From assembly GCA_902500755.1 (NCBI GenBank), contig CABVRV010000033.1, forward strand, positions 1 through 35,848: 35,848 bases of DNA, given 5' to 3'. Numbering within the stretch: position 1 is the first letter of the stretch; each line of letters begins with the position of its first letter. Below, in pieces: positions 8,325 to 16,159 of this stretch. A model generated the notes under the pieces. That model worked only from the letters and a program-made list of their open reading frames with translations, was not told the DNA's origin and made no database searches. The translations under genes were made by a program, and so were the position numbers. The stretch is from an uncultured Nitrospira sp. Its GTDB lineage: Bacteria > Nitrospirota > Nitrospiria > Nitrospirales > Nitrospiraceae.

Positions 8325-9149
8325 TCACGTCTTTTTCTCCCAAGCCTCGCTCTCCGTGCGAAAGGGCGACACAGACCCGTTGATGCCGCGAAAACGGCGC
8401 ACGACTTCGACGGGGATCAGTTGCAGCTCGCGATGGAAGCGCGTTGCGAGCGAAACCGTGTTGGGTGGAAGACCTGGACCTTTTCGTTCTCCCTCGCTTG
8501 GCCCAAAGCAGCCGTAACAGTCACGACCCATGCCGGGACAGATGGCCCCACAACCAGTCCGCGTGACTGGCCCAAGGCAGGGTATCCCTTTCGCCACCAG
8601 CACACAGACATGTCCCCGCCGCTTGCATTCCAGGCACACACTGTCGCCCGGCAAACGAGGCTGGACCCCCACCACGAGATCCGTGATGACACGAAGCAGC
8701 TGATTCTTATCGATCGGACAGCCCCACAGCTCGAAATCCACATGAATATGTTCGGAGATGGGAGTGGATGTACTGAGGCTCTGAATATATTCCGGGCTGG
8801 GATACACGGCCTGTTTGAACGCCTCGACATCGGCCCAGTTGCGCAAGGCTTGAATCCCGCCGGCCGTCGCGCAGGCCCCGATCGTGATCAACACCTTCGC
8901 CTGTTGCCGCACCGCGAGAATACGATGGGCATCCTCTGCGGTGGTGATCGACCCTTCCACCAGTGCGATGTCGTACGGCCCCGGCTTCATGTCGCTGGAG
9001 GCTTCCGGGAAATGCGCGATATCTAATGCCTGCCCCAGCGCGAGCAGATCGTCCTCCAGATTCAAGATGCTGAGCTGGCACCCATCGCAGGAGGCGAATT
9101 TGAAGACCGCCACCCTTGGTCGTTCTCGCTGTGCTTCCCGCTTGGACAT
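8325..9149 (-). CDS. hyhS: [NiFe] hydrogenase small (delta) subunit, group 3b
   Basis: 274 residues without a Tat signal, as expected for a cytoplasmic enzyme. Cluster-binding segments visible are FASCDGCQLSILN (C21, C24; proximal cluster), IGACATAGG, ELWGCPIDKNQLL, and a C-terminal Cys-rich region (CLECKRRGHVC, IPCLGPVTRTGCGAICPG, CYGCFGP). It passes electrons between the NiFe site and the beta/gamma subunits. It lies between the gamma and large subunit genes, 36 bp ahead of the latter, the usual order of group 3b operons. It is related to the small subunit of methyl-viologen- and F420-type hydrogenases. Confidence 0.95.
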   Translation of the reverse strand: MSKREAQRERPRVAVFKFASCDGCQLSILNLEDDLLALGQALDIAHFPEASSDMKPGPYDIALVEGSITTAEDAHRILAVRQQAKVLITIGACATAGGIQALRNWADVEAFKQAVYPSPEYIQSLSTSTPISEHIHVDFELWGCPIDKNQLLRVITDLVVGVQPRLPGDSVCLECKRRGHVCVLVAKGIPCLGPVTRTGCGAICPGMGRDCYGCFGPSEGERKGPGLPPNTVSLATRFHRELQLIPVEVVRRFRGINGSVSPFRTESEAWEKKT

Positions 9150-9158
9150 TGTTTCGCT

Positions 9159-10010
9159 TCAGACTCCTGTTCGGCCCAACCACTGCTCGACTCGATCGTA
9201 GCGCATAACCGGACCGTCTTTGCACAAAAAGTACGGACCCATCTGACAATGACCGCAGAGACCGATGCCGCATTCCATATGCCGTTCGAGCGACACATAC
9301 ATGGCCGTCGCCGGAATCCCGCGCCTCATCAGAATGGGCGCTCCCAGTCGCATCATGATCTCAGGCCCGCACATCAGGACCATGCTCTTCTCAGGATCCA
9401 TCGACACCTGTTCGAACAGTTCCGTCACGACACCGACGTGATAGCGCCAGGTCTTATCCGGTTGATCGCTGGTCAACAACACTTCGGTATCGGGGAAGCC
9501 CCGCCAGGCATCGAACCGTTCGCGATAGAGGAGGTCGTGCGGTGTCTTGACGCCGTGAAGAATCTTGACGGCTCCGTATTGATTGCGCCGTTTGAAGATG
9601 AACTCAATGGCTCCTACGACCGGGGCGCATCCCAGCCCACCGGTCACGATCACGACGTTCCGTCCCTTCGCCTCTTCCAGCGGCCACCCTTCTCCAAACG
9701 GACCGCGGATGCCTAAAGTCTCACCAGGCTGGAGATCGGCAATCGCCTTCGTGGTTCGGCCCACCGCACGGATGGTATGGTCGAGCCGCTCCGGTTCATC
9801 CGGGTCGGACACGATGGAAATCGCCACCTCGCCGATTCCGAACAGATAGACCATATTGAACTGGCCGGCCTTGAATCGAAATCGGCGTCGGGCCTCTTCA
9901 TCGACAAGCTGCAAACGGTAGGTCGTGATATCTTCGGCTTCTCGGATTTTCTCCACGATCGTCGCCGGATGGATGACATAGGGATTGACCATTGACTCAA
10001 CCTCCGGCAT
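9159..10010 (-). CDS. hyhG: Hydrogenase gamma subunit, FAD/NAD(P)-binding oxidoreductase
   Basis: 283 residues of the ferredoxin-NADP reductase/PyrK fold. The FAD-binding part includes FKAGQFNMVYLFGIGEVAISI; the nucleotide-binding part includes IVTGGLGCAPVVGAIEF; the C-terminus carries a [2Fe-2S] site at C247, C252, C255 and C263 (ECGIGLCGHC...FLC). It exchanges electrons with NAD(P)H in group 3b hydrogenases. Met7 (MVNPYVIHP) is an alternative start. It sits only 6 bp after the beta gene and 9 bp before the small-subunit gene. Related proteins serve as AsrB of anaerobic sulfite reductase, but the neighbours settle its role here. Confidence 0.94.
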   Translation of the reverse strand: MPEVESMVNPYVIHPATIVEKIREAEDITTYRLQLVDEEARRRFRFKAGQFNMVYLFGIGEVAISIVSDPDEPERLDHTIRAVGRTTKAIADLQPGETLGIRGPFGEGWPLEEAKGRNVVIVTGGLGCAPVVGAIEFIFKRRNQYGAVKILHGVKTPHDLLYRERFDAWRGFPDTEVLLTSDQPDKTWRYHVGVVTELFEQVSMDPEKSMVLMCGPEIMMRLGAPILMRRGIPATAMYVSLERHMECGIGLCGHCQMGPYFLCKDGPVMRYDRVEQWLGRTGV

Positions 10011-10016
10011 ACGTCG

Positions 10017-11159
10017 CTACGTACCTATCTTGTGTTGGAGATCTATTGGCGGCTGGACACCCGGCGTCAGCAAGGCCGATAATTCCTCGGTCAAGTCGAT
10101 CCCGACCGGGCACCACGTGATGCACCGACCGCAACCGACGCAACCGGACGTGCTGAATTGATCGATCCACGACGCGAGCTTGTGCGTCAACCACATCCGG
10201 TACCGATCTTTGATCGTCGGACGAATGTTTTTCCCGTTGATATAGCCGTGTTCCTGCGTAAAACAGGAACCCCACAATCTGGCATGCGCGGTGTGTTGGT
10301 GCGAGAGATCCGGTGTTTCCTCGACCGTGTGACAAAAGCAGGTCGGGCAGACCATCGTGCAATTGGTACAGGCAAGACAACGCCCTGCCACCTCGTCCCA
10401 TCGAGGATGTTCGTGAGCCTCGTAGAGAGCATGTGGCAAGCGCGAGCGATCCAACCGTCGGACTTGATTCTCGGCGCAGGATTCGATACGCCTGGTGGCC
10501 TCGCCAGCTAAGTCCTCAGAGGCAGGAGGCAGAGAGAAGCCTGAGAGAATATCGCGGCCGGCTTCGCTGCCCGCTTCAACCAGGAGCCGGTCGTCCACTT
10601 CGGTTAAAGCGAGATCATATCCGCACTTGGCACGAGGGCCGGTCTCCATCGATGCGCAGAAACAAGTTTGTAATGACCGTGTGCAGTTCACAGCAACCAC
10701 GAAGAGCCCGTCACGACGGGTCGCGTAGTAGGGATCCCGATACGTTTCGTTCAGGAAAATCCGGTCTTGTATGGCCAGCCCGGCGAGATCACAGGCGCGA
10801 GCGCCGATGACAGCTACCTTCTCCGGTTGAGGTAGCGTTGGGCTCGTGGTGAATCCTTCCTTGCTCCGCGTGATCTGTAAGAGCGGCTCACGCGGCGCAA
10901 AGACGAACGGCTTCAGCGATTGCGGTCCATGAACGACACCGAAGATTTCCTGTGCGCCGGTCTGTTCCAGTCGGTAGCGTCCTGGTTCCTGTTGATCACG
11001 CCAGCCGATCGGCAGCTCGGACACCGAGCTGATCGTCTCCCAGACAACGGACCCTTCTCGCACGGTGGGCCCAACGATTTGATACCCCTTCGCGCTCAAA
11101 GCATCGAGGAGCCGTTGGAGGTCGGCTCTTGCTAAGGCGCCGTGCATCTCGCTGGTCAT
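10017..11159 (-). CDS. hyhB: Hydrogenase beta subunit, 4Fe-4S protein
   Basis: 380 residues of the HyhB/AsrA type. The C-terminal third binds two [4Fe-4S] clusters: CLACTNCTMVC (C261, C264, C267, C271) and CVGCGRCITWC (C340, C343, C346, C350), each followed by Pro. A preceding region contains further cysteines (GARACDLAG, CTRSLQTCFCASM) typical of this family. The protein links the gamma subunit to the NiFe heterodimer. Met5 (MHGALARAD) is an alternative start; neither has a strong ribosome-binding site. A possible -35/-10 pair lies upstream at 11205-11233. Confidence 0.93.
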   Translation of the reverse strand: MTSEMHGALARADLQRLLDALSAKGYQIVGPTVREGSVVWETISSVSELPIGWRDQQEPGRYRLEQTGAQEIFGVVHGPQSLKPFVFAPREPLLQITRSKEGFTTSPTLPQPEKVAVIGARACDLAGLAIQDRIFLNETYRDPYYATRRDGLFVVAVNCTRSLQTCFCASMETGPRAKCGYDLALTEVDDRLLVEAGSEAGRDILSGFSLPPASEDLAGEATRRIESCAENQVRRLDRSRLPHALYEAHEHPRWDEVAGRCLACTNCTMVCPTCFCHTVEETPDLSHQHTAHARLWGSCFTQEHGYINGKNIRPTIKDRYRMWLTHKLASWIDQFSTSGCVGCGRCITWCPVGIDLTEELSALLTPGVQPPIDLQHKIGT

Positions 11160-11204
11160 TTACACACTCAACACGCTCTGTATGAAAGCGTCCCTCTTGT
11201 CGCT

Positions 11205-11233
11205 ATCGTAAATGCTCTTCTCTGGTCACGCAA
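11205..11233 (-). promoter_or_regulatory. Possible sigma-70-type promoter before the hydrogenase genes
   Basis: On the minus strand TTGCGT (11233-11228), a 17-base spacer and TACGAT (11210-11205) form a weak -35/-10 pair about 45 bp ahead of the beta-subunit start. Only 7 of 12 consensus bases match, so this is tentative. If real, it would let the hydrogenase genes be read without the zinc-ribbon gene. Confidence 0.22.
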
Positions 11234-11247
11234 GGCGAGAAACCGGC

Positions 11248-11457
11248 CTACTTACCCATCATGAGCGTTTTACTTTCATTCCGTATGGAATTCTTTTCGC
11301 GATGGGCAAGAATCACCGTATCGATACGCTCGCCGCAACTCACGCAACGGAAGTCCATTGACCTGATTTCTAACACCTGTTCGGGCACCATGAGTCCGCC
11401 ACAACGATGGCAACGACCACCCCATACACTCCTCTTCTCAGCGACTGTTTCAGTCAT
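11248..11457 (-). CDS. Small zinc-ribbon protein, first gene of the hydrogenase cluster
   Basis: 69 residues from MTETVAEKRSVW. Two CxxC pairs, CHRCGG and CVSCGERID, about 23 residues apart, should bind one zinc in a ribbon. The frame extends 26 codons upstream, but the ATG at 11457 has a strong ribosome-binding site (GGAGGG a few bases before it) and is preferred. The gene precedes the hydrogenase beta subunit by about 88 bp on the same strand. Function is unknown; small proteins of this kind may act as regulators or assembly helpers, but nothing in the sequence shows which. Confidence 0.7.
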   Translation of the reverse strand: MTETVAEKRSVWGGRCHRCGGLMVPEQVLEIRSMDFRCVSCGERIDTVILAHREKNSIRNESKTLMMGK

Positions 11458-11690
11458 GATGGGTCCCTCCTTTTCCGTACGAGCCAGCCTTACACGATAA
11501 GATTCACTGGAAGGGTCCCTTCGTCCACTTCCCACCTCTGTCTACACCGATCAATGGTGAATGAGGCAACAGCCTCACGTGTGTGACTGCCCCGTAATGC
11601 TACAGACCGCCGTCTGTTCCCTGGTGGATTGGAATCTAACTCACCGTTTTTTCAGGGAAGTACCAGGCGCTTCTCCCCCTCTTCCATATC

Positions 11691-11706
11691 TGGCACCGTC
11701 AATGCA
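11691..11706 (+). promoter_or_regulatory. Sigma-54-type (-24/-12) promoter before the Hsp20 operon
   Basis: TGGCACCGTCAATGCA shows the invariant GG (11692-11693), exactly 10 bases, then GC (11704-11705). It matches TGGCAC-N5-TTGCA with a single mismatch. It points toward hsp20, whose start lies about 60 bp downstream, a sensible leader length. RpoN-dependent promoters need an enhancer-binding activator, which is not encoded in the window. Assignment rests on motif match and position only. Confidence 0.45.
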
Positions 11707-11764
11707 CAAGTCGGGAGCAGGGCATAAAGTTCATCATCACTTTAAATAGAAGGAGGTTGCGGTC

Positions 11765-12238
11765 ATGAGTGCATTAACACGGTGGGAACCAGCATCTCGT
11801 TGGAATCCGTTCAAGGAGATCGAAGAAATGGAGAAACGACTCTCGAACTTATTCGGTCGAACACCTGTACCGACCGGCGGCGATAAGAAGGAGGCCATCA
11901 CCGTCGCCGAATGGTCGCCACTGGTGGATATCACCGAAGATGAGAAGGAATACCTCATCAAAGCGGAAATTCCTGAAATGAAAAAGGAGGACATCAAGTT
12001 GAATGTCCATGACGATGTCCTCATGATCACGGGTGAGCGTAAATATGAAAAGGAAGAGAAAGATAAAAAGTACCATCGAGTGGAACGCGCCTATGGCAGC
12101 TTTATGCGGAGTTTTACTCTTCCTGAAGATGCCGATGGATCCAAGGTGAACGCCGAGTACAAAGACGGCCTGCTGAAAGTGCATCTTCCTAAAACCGAGA
12201 AAACCAAGCCTAAAGCGATCGAAGTAAAAATTGCCTGA
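11765..12238 (+). CDS. Hsp20/alpha-crystallin small heat shock protein
   Basis: 157 residues. Small heat shock proteins hold unfolding proteins in an ATP-independent manner in the cytoplasm. The alpha-crystallin domain runs from about WSPLVDITEDEKEYLIKAE through the GDGLL-like segment YKDGLLKVHLPKTEKTKPKA at the end. The N-terminal WNPFKEIEEMEKRLSNLFG is typical of bacterial class A proteins. An AGAAGGAGG ribosome-binding site precedes the ATG. It is the first gene of a tightly spaced eight-gene plus-strand run, divergent from the hydrogenase operon, with a sigma-54-like element about 60 bp upstream. Confidence 0.95.
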   Translation: MSALTRWEPASRWNPFKEIEEMEKRLSNLFGRTPVPTGGDKKEAITVAEWSPLVDITEDEKEYLIKAEIPEMKKEDIKLNVHDDVLMITGERKYEKEEKDKKYHRVERAYGSFMRSFTLPEDADGSKVNAEYKDGLLKVHLPKTEKTKPKAIEVKIA

Positions 12239-12257
12239 TTTGGAGAAGAGGGACATC

Positions 12258-12410
12258 ATGTTTCGTCATCCCCGTTACCTCGAGATTCCATGGCAGGTTC
12301 ATTGGGATCAGAAAGAGGCCGGGCCACACCACTACTTCCTGCTCACGCTCATCCTGATTCTACTAGCTATGTTCTTAATCGGAGTCGGCGTGACGAGCGG
12401 CCTGACGTGA
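12258..12410 (+). CDS. 50-residue single-pass membrane protein, function unknown
   Basis: The reading frame starts MFRHPRYLEIPWQVHWDQKE and continues into one hydrophobic segment (about residues 28-46, FLLTLILILLAMFLIGVGV), ending TSGLT. A GAAGAGGGA ribosome-binding site stands 5-10 bases before the ATG. It begins 19 bp after hsp20 and stops 24 bp before the phosphoribosyltransferase start, so it fits the operon exactly. The N-terminal 27 residues are charged and aromatic and probably face the cytoplasm (inference). I recognise no family. Confidence 0.7.
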   Translation: MFRHPRYLEIPWQVHWDQKEAGPHHYFLLTLILILLAMFLIGVGVTSGLT

Positions 12411-12434
12411 GTGTATTGGACGGAAGGGAAGAGC

Positions 12435-13127
12435 GTGACGTTCAAGAATCGTGAAGAAGCTGGCCGGCGGCTCGTGGAGCGGCTGATTCAGTACCGCGAT
12501 CACTCAACAGCCATCATCTTGGCACTCCCACGTGGTGGAGTCGCAGTTGGTTATCAGCTGAGCCTGGGCCTGCATCTTCCGATGGACGTCTTTATCACCA
12601 GAAAGCTGGGAGCACCGGATAATCCTGAGTATGCCTTGGGGGCAGTGGGCGAAACAGGGACGGTCTATCTAAACCCTGAGGCAATGCGCGCGTACGGTCT
12701 TTCTCGCTCGGACGTCGAGGAGGTGGTTCAGGTGCAACAACGAGAGATTGCGAGACGGCAGGACCTGTACCGCCAAGGTCGACAGTTACCCAGACTTACC
12801 GATCACACCGTCATTCTCGTGGATGATGGGATCGCTACCGGCTCCACGTTCTTCGCAGCCGTCCAGTCCATCAGACATCTCAAACCGCTCCGCCTGATTG
12901 GAGCTATTCCAGTCGGCCCAGTGGAGACCATTCGAGAGGCTTGCATGCAGGTGGACGAACTTATTGTCCTTGCCACACCGGACCCCTTCTGGGCCGTGGG
13001 GAATCACTATATCGACTTTGGCCAGGTCAGTGATCACGATGTGGTGGCGTATTTGAACCTGGCGGAAGAGTCGCTGTTGGGCTGGAGGGAGCGGTCACGC
13101 TCTTCAACAGCCTCACCGCCACAATAG
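12435..13127 (+). CDS. Phosphoribosyltransferase-domain protein
   Basis: About 230 residues. The type I PRTase signature VILVDDGIATGST (residues ~126-138) binds PRPP, and the N-terminal ALPRGGVAVGYQLSLGL with DVFITRKLGAPDNPEYALGAV is typical of the stand-alone predicted PRTase family often found beside Hsp20 and stress genes. The acceptor base is unknown. GTG at 12435 is chosen because GGAAGGGAAG stands just before it; an in-frame GTG at 12411 lacks such a site. Many family members are fused to dienelactone-hydrolase domains; this one is not. The operon context suggests a salvage or stress role. Confidence 0.85.
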   Translation: MTFKNREEAGRRLVERLIQYRDHSTAIILALPRGGVAVGYQLSLGLHLPMDVFITRKLGAPDNPEYALGAVGETGTVYLNPEAMRAYGLSRSDVEEVVQVQQREIARRQDLYRQGRQLPRLTDHTVILVDDGIATGSTFFAAVQSIRHLKPLRLIGAIPVGPVETIREACMQVDELIVLATPDPFWAVGNHYIDFGQVSDHDVVAYLNLAEESLLGWRERSRSSTASPPQ

Positions 13128-13196
13128 AGAAGGATGCATGACCGCGAAGACAATGACCCCAGCAGGCTTGGGGCTCGACACCAGAAGGAGGTTTGC

Positions 13197-13742
13197 TTGA
13201 GCGTGCGAGCTAAAGCAGCATCGACCGTCACCTATTTCATTGCCATAATAGCCTTTCTTGGCGGTATCGGGACGGTGGCGGCGAAAATCGTCGTTCCGTC
13301 CGGATCGGTGATTGAGGTCGACGTGGCCACGCTCAGAGCCGTTGTCGATACCTTTGAGCAGGCGGAACAAGCGATCAAAGCCCACGACCTTGCAAAGGTC
13401 ATGGCCCTCTACTCTCCCCAATACAACTACCATGGGCTCAAGAAAGACGATCTCCGGAAGATCTGGAAAGAGCTTTTTGATGAGTATCAGGAGATTGCCA
13501 GCACCCATCTCTTCACGAAGATGACCAAAGTTGGAGCAGGGAAGGATACCGTGCTGGAAGTCACCTGTACTGGCCATCTCTGGGCCAGATCGAAGACCAG
13601 CGGCCTGTATGTTCCCATCGACAGTTGGTATGAAGAAATACACTACCTCGTCCTCGAAGACGGAGCGTGGCGTATTCGCGGCAATGTGGGTGAATCACCG
13701 CGCGCGCTTCCGTTCGGCACCGCACCACATCCACTCTTCTGA
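13197..13742 (+). CDS. Exported NTF2-like (SnoaL/DUF4440-type) protein
   Basis: About 181 residues. A hydrophobic segment near the start (VTYFIAIIAFLGGIGTVAA) serves as signal peptide or anchor. The C-terminal part looks like an NTF2-like cone fold: a helix VVDTFEQAEQAIKAHDLAKV, MALYSPQYNYHG, then beta strands ending SWYEEIHYLVLEDGAWRIRG. The chosen start is TTG at 13197, because AAGGAGG lies 6 bases before it and it gives a short basic N-terminus (MSVRAKAAS). An ATG at 13134 would add 21 polar residues before the signal segment. NTF2-like proteins vary widely in activity, so none can be assigned. Confidence 0.7.
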   Translation: MSVRAKAASTVTYFIAIIAFLGGIGTVAAKIVVPSGSVIEVDVATLRAVVDTFEQAEQAIKAHDLAKVMALYSPQYNYHGLKKDDLRKIWKELFDEYQEIASTHLFTKMTKVGAGKDTVLEVTCTGHLWARSKTSGLYVPIDSWYEEIHYLVLEDGAWRIRGNVGESPRALPFGTAPHPLF

Positions 13743-13766
13743 TGTGCGGGTGGGAAAGGTTGTGAC

Positions 13767-14624
13767 ATGAGAGTCGTCATCGGTGTTGATTGGTCGGACC
13801 AGTCTTTCGCTGCCGTCACCCAAACATTTCAGCTCTATCATCCAACCGACGTCACGCTGGTCCACGGCGTCGATTTAGGGATTTTGGAACATCCGGTCGT
13901 GGCTCAAGCGGGCAACGTGCAAGGGTACGATGATTTTCGAAAGGCGATGATCGCTTCGGGGCGCCAGCTGCTGGAGCGCGCCGCCGCCATGGTCCCCGCT
14001 GAGGTTGCATCGATCAGGAAGGTAAACGAAATCGGCAGTCCTGCTCAACTCATTCTTGACAGCGCCACAAACCTTTCCGCCGACCTTGTCGTCGTCGGCG
14101 TGCGTGGACGAAGCCGACTGTCCGAGATGGTCCTCGGGAGCGTGTCCCATCGAGTGCTTCTGCACGGCTCCCGCCCGACCTTGATCGTCAGAGGCGCTGC
14201 ACGTAAGGTGCAGCGCGTGCTCGTCGCCATCGAGGATCGAGATGACGCCGATCGAATCACGAAATGGCTCACGCAACATCCCTTCGTCGATCCCACTGAG
14301 CTCTGCGTGCTCCATGCCCTCGTTCCGATCGGAGTCAACGACCCCTATGACGCACTGGGAACCGAAACATGGTGGGAGGGCGCGGAGCGCTATGCGAAGG
14401 AACTCGTCGCTTCGACCGCCGGCAAACTCTTAAACCCTCGCCATACGATAAGCACGAAAGTCGCCACGGGCAATCCCGCCGCGGTGATTGAACAGGAGGC
14501 GCAAGGTATGGACTTGGTGGTCGTGACCTCCCACGGACGCAGAGGCATTTCCCGTTTCCTCTTGGGGAGCGTCTCCCACACCGTTGTCCATCATGTGACC
14601 TGTCCAGTGCTTGTTCTACGGTGA
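13767..14624 (+). CDS. Tandem-domain universal stress protein
   Basis: 285 residues with two UspA domains (about 1-143 and 148-285). Both carry the ATP-binding G-x2-G-x(8-9)-G-S/T pattern: VRGRSRLSEMVLGSVSHRV in the first and SHGRRGISRFLLGSVSHTV in the second. This suggests an ATP-binding USP, which typically works in starvation, hypoxia or oxidative stress. It sits between the NTF2-like gene and a cytochrome c gene. The ribosome-binding site of the cytochrome gene overlaps the end of this gene, so the two are co-transcribed. Confidence 0.93.
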   Translation: MRVVIGVDWSDQSFAAVTQTFQLYHPTDVTLVHGVDLGILEHPVVAQAGNVQGYDDFRKAMIASGRQLLERAAAMVPAEVASIRKVNEIGSPAQLILDSATNLSADLVVVGVRGRSRLSEMVLGSVSHRVLLHGSRPTLIVRGAARKVQRVLVAIEDRDDADRITKWLTQHPFVDPTELCVLHALVPIGVNDPYDALGTETWWEGAERYAKELVASTAGKLLNPRHTISTKVATGNPAAVIEQEAQGMDLVVVTSHGRRGISRFLLGSVSHTVVHHVTCPVLVLR

Positions 14625-14635
14625 AAGGAGCGAAC

Positions 14636-14995
14636 ATGAAGACGATGTCGACTCTCGCCCTGTTGTTCGTCGCCCTCTCGACCTCTGTGGTCTTGGCTCA
14701 AGCGATTCGAGGAGATTCAAAGGCCGGACAGGGTGTGTATGAGCAACAGTGTCTCCGTTGCCATGGAGCTAACCTGGACGGGAATGGGCCTGACAGCCAA
14801 GATTTGATCGTCCAACCAGCCGATCTTCGATCTCAGATCAGTCGTTCGAAGACGGATTGGGAACTGCTCGTTGCGATTTCGAACGGCGTCTTATTCAGCC
14901 CGATGCATAGCTTTCGCGGCAAACTGACGGATCAGCAGATGTTGGATGTGCTGTCTTATATTCGATCCATCTCACCACCGGACGTCACGAGTTAG
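14636..14995 (+). CDS. Monoheme cytochrome c
   Basis: 119 residues with a signal peptide (MKTMSTLALLFVALSTSVVLAQA) and one heme site CLRCH. The probable distal Met is in GVLFSPMHSF, followed by the class I C-terminal helix LTDQQMLDVLSYIRSI. It should carry electrons in the periplasm. The ATG at 14636 is preferred over one 15 bases upstream because GGAG lies just before it and the signal peptide begins there. It is a close paralogue of the cytochrome at 22171-22530, with the same length and the shared GVLFSPMH segment. The neighbouring redoxin-CcdA fusion suggests a linked redox function. Confidence 0.9.
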   Translation: MKTMSTLALLFVALSTSVVLAQAIRGDSKAGQGVYEQQCLRCHGANLDGNGPDSQDLIVQPADLRSQISRSKTDWELLVAISNGVLFSPMHSFRGKLTDQQMLDVLSYIRSISPPDVTS

Positions 14996-15004
14996 TACGG
15001 AGCC

Positions 15005-16159
15005 GTGCCCTTCCAGCAAGCAACCGGTAACAATTCTATTCGGTGGCTAACCTCCTGTCTGTTCGTTCTGCTGATCTTGTGCGCACCCAATGTTCCGGCT
15101 GCGGAAACTACTCCGGGCATCGAAGTCTTCGTGCGCACAGGCTGCCCTCATTGCGAAGCCGCGAAGACCTTTCTCGATGAACTTCGACAGGAGCAGCCTT
15201 CACTTCGCATTGTGCTCTACGACATCGCTGAGGACGACGCGGCGCGACAGCGACTGGCAACATTGGCAAAGGACCGGGGCATCACAACCATCGGTGCTCC
15301 GACATTCCTCATCGGCACAGAGGTCATCGTCGGATTTCGCTCATCCGACACGACTGGCGCCGAGATTCGAGCCAAGCTGGGCCAGGAGGCCTCAGGTGCC
15401 ACCCATCCATCAGTCGAAAGCATCGAGACGGGATGGTTCGGCCTGCTTCGTGTCCATGACCTGGGCCTTCCGCTGTTCACCGTCACCATCGGATTGTTGG
15501 ACGGATTCAATCCCTGCGCGATGTGGGTCCTGCTCTTTCTGCTATCGTTGCTCGTCAATTTCCAAGATCGGCGGAGGATGGCCATCATCGCCGGAACGTT
15601 CGTCCTCGTCAGCGGCGTGATCTATTTTGCCTTCATGGCGGCCTGGCTGAATATGTTTCTCCTGATTGGCCTCTCACGCGGCATTCAGATCGCGCTGAGC
15701 GGCGTGGCCTTATTCGTAGGCGCAGTCAATGTCAAAGACTTCTTTGCCCTCCACCACGGGATCTCATTGAGCATTCCCGAATCAGCCAAGCCCGGATTCT
15801 ATGCCGAAGTCCGAGAGATACTTCGAGCTGAAAAATTTGCCGGAGCCATGGTGGGAATCGTCGTCCTCGCGGGTCTCGTCAACATGATCGAACTGCTCTG
15901 CACCGCCGGATTCCCAGCGCTCTATACGCAGATTCTCACGATGCAACAGTTGCCGACATGGGAATACTATGGTTATCTCGGGTTGTATAACCTGGCCTAC
16001 ATTCTTGATGATAGTGTCATGGTGACAATCGCGGTGGTCACGTTGAGTCGTAGAAAACTATCGTATGATGCAGGTCGTTGGTTGAAACTGACCGGTGGAG
16101 CTGTGATGTTAAGCTTGGGCCTCGTGTTGTTATTGAAACCCGAATGGCTGGCGCTTTAG
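15005..16159 (+). CDS. Periplasmic redoxin fused to a CcdA/DsbD-like membrane domain
   Basis: 384 residues. After a signal segment (about 13-33) comes a glutaredoxin/thioredoxin-like domain with active site GCPHC (C47, C50) and the cis-Pro segment IGAPTFLIG. From about residue 155 there are six or so membrane segments of the CcdA/DsbD type, including GLLDGFNPC (C171) and a second membrane Cys in IELLCTAGF (C299), the pair expected to shuttle thiols across the membrane. The protein could transfer reducing power from cytoplasmic thioredoxin to a periplasmic partner. GTG start, 9 bp after the cytochrome gene. Such fusions occur in several phyla; the target is unknown. Confidence 0.85.
   Translation: MPFQQATGNNSIRWLTSCLFVLLILCAPNVPAAETTPGIEVFVRTGCPHCEAAKTFLDELRQEQPSLRIVLYDIAEDDAARQRLATLAKDRGITTIGAPTFLIGTEVIVGFRSSDTTGAEIRAKLGQEASGATHPSVESIETGWFGLLRVHDLGLPLFTVTIGLLDGFNPCAMWVLLFLLSLLVNFQDRRRMAIIAGTFVLVSGVIYFAFMAAWLNMFLLIGLSRGIQIALSGVALFVGAVNVKDFFALHHGISLSIPESAKPGFYAEVREILRAEKFAGAMVGIVVLAGLVNMIELLCTAGFPALYTQILTMQQLPTWEYYGYLGLYNLAYILDDSVMVTIAVVTLSRRKLSYDAGRWLKLTGGAVMLSLGLVLLLKPEWLAL

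Noticed and set aside
8046-9026. 326-codon open frame on the plus strand opposite the hydrogenase subunits
   Set aside because: It is antisense to clearly conserved hydrogenase genes, and its length follows from their GC-rich codon use; no ribosome-binding site or known domain.
11211-11247. A second sigma-54-like GG-N10-GC element before the hydrogenase genes
   Set aside because: The bases around it (AGGCCG...TCGCC) match the consensus poorly; GG-N10-GC alone occurs by chance too often.
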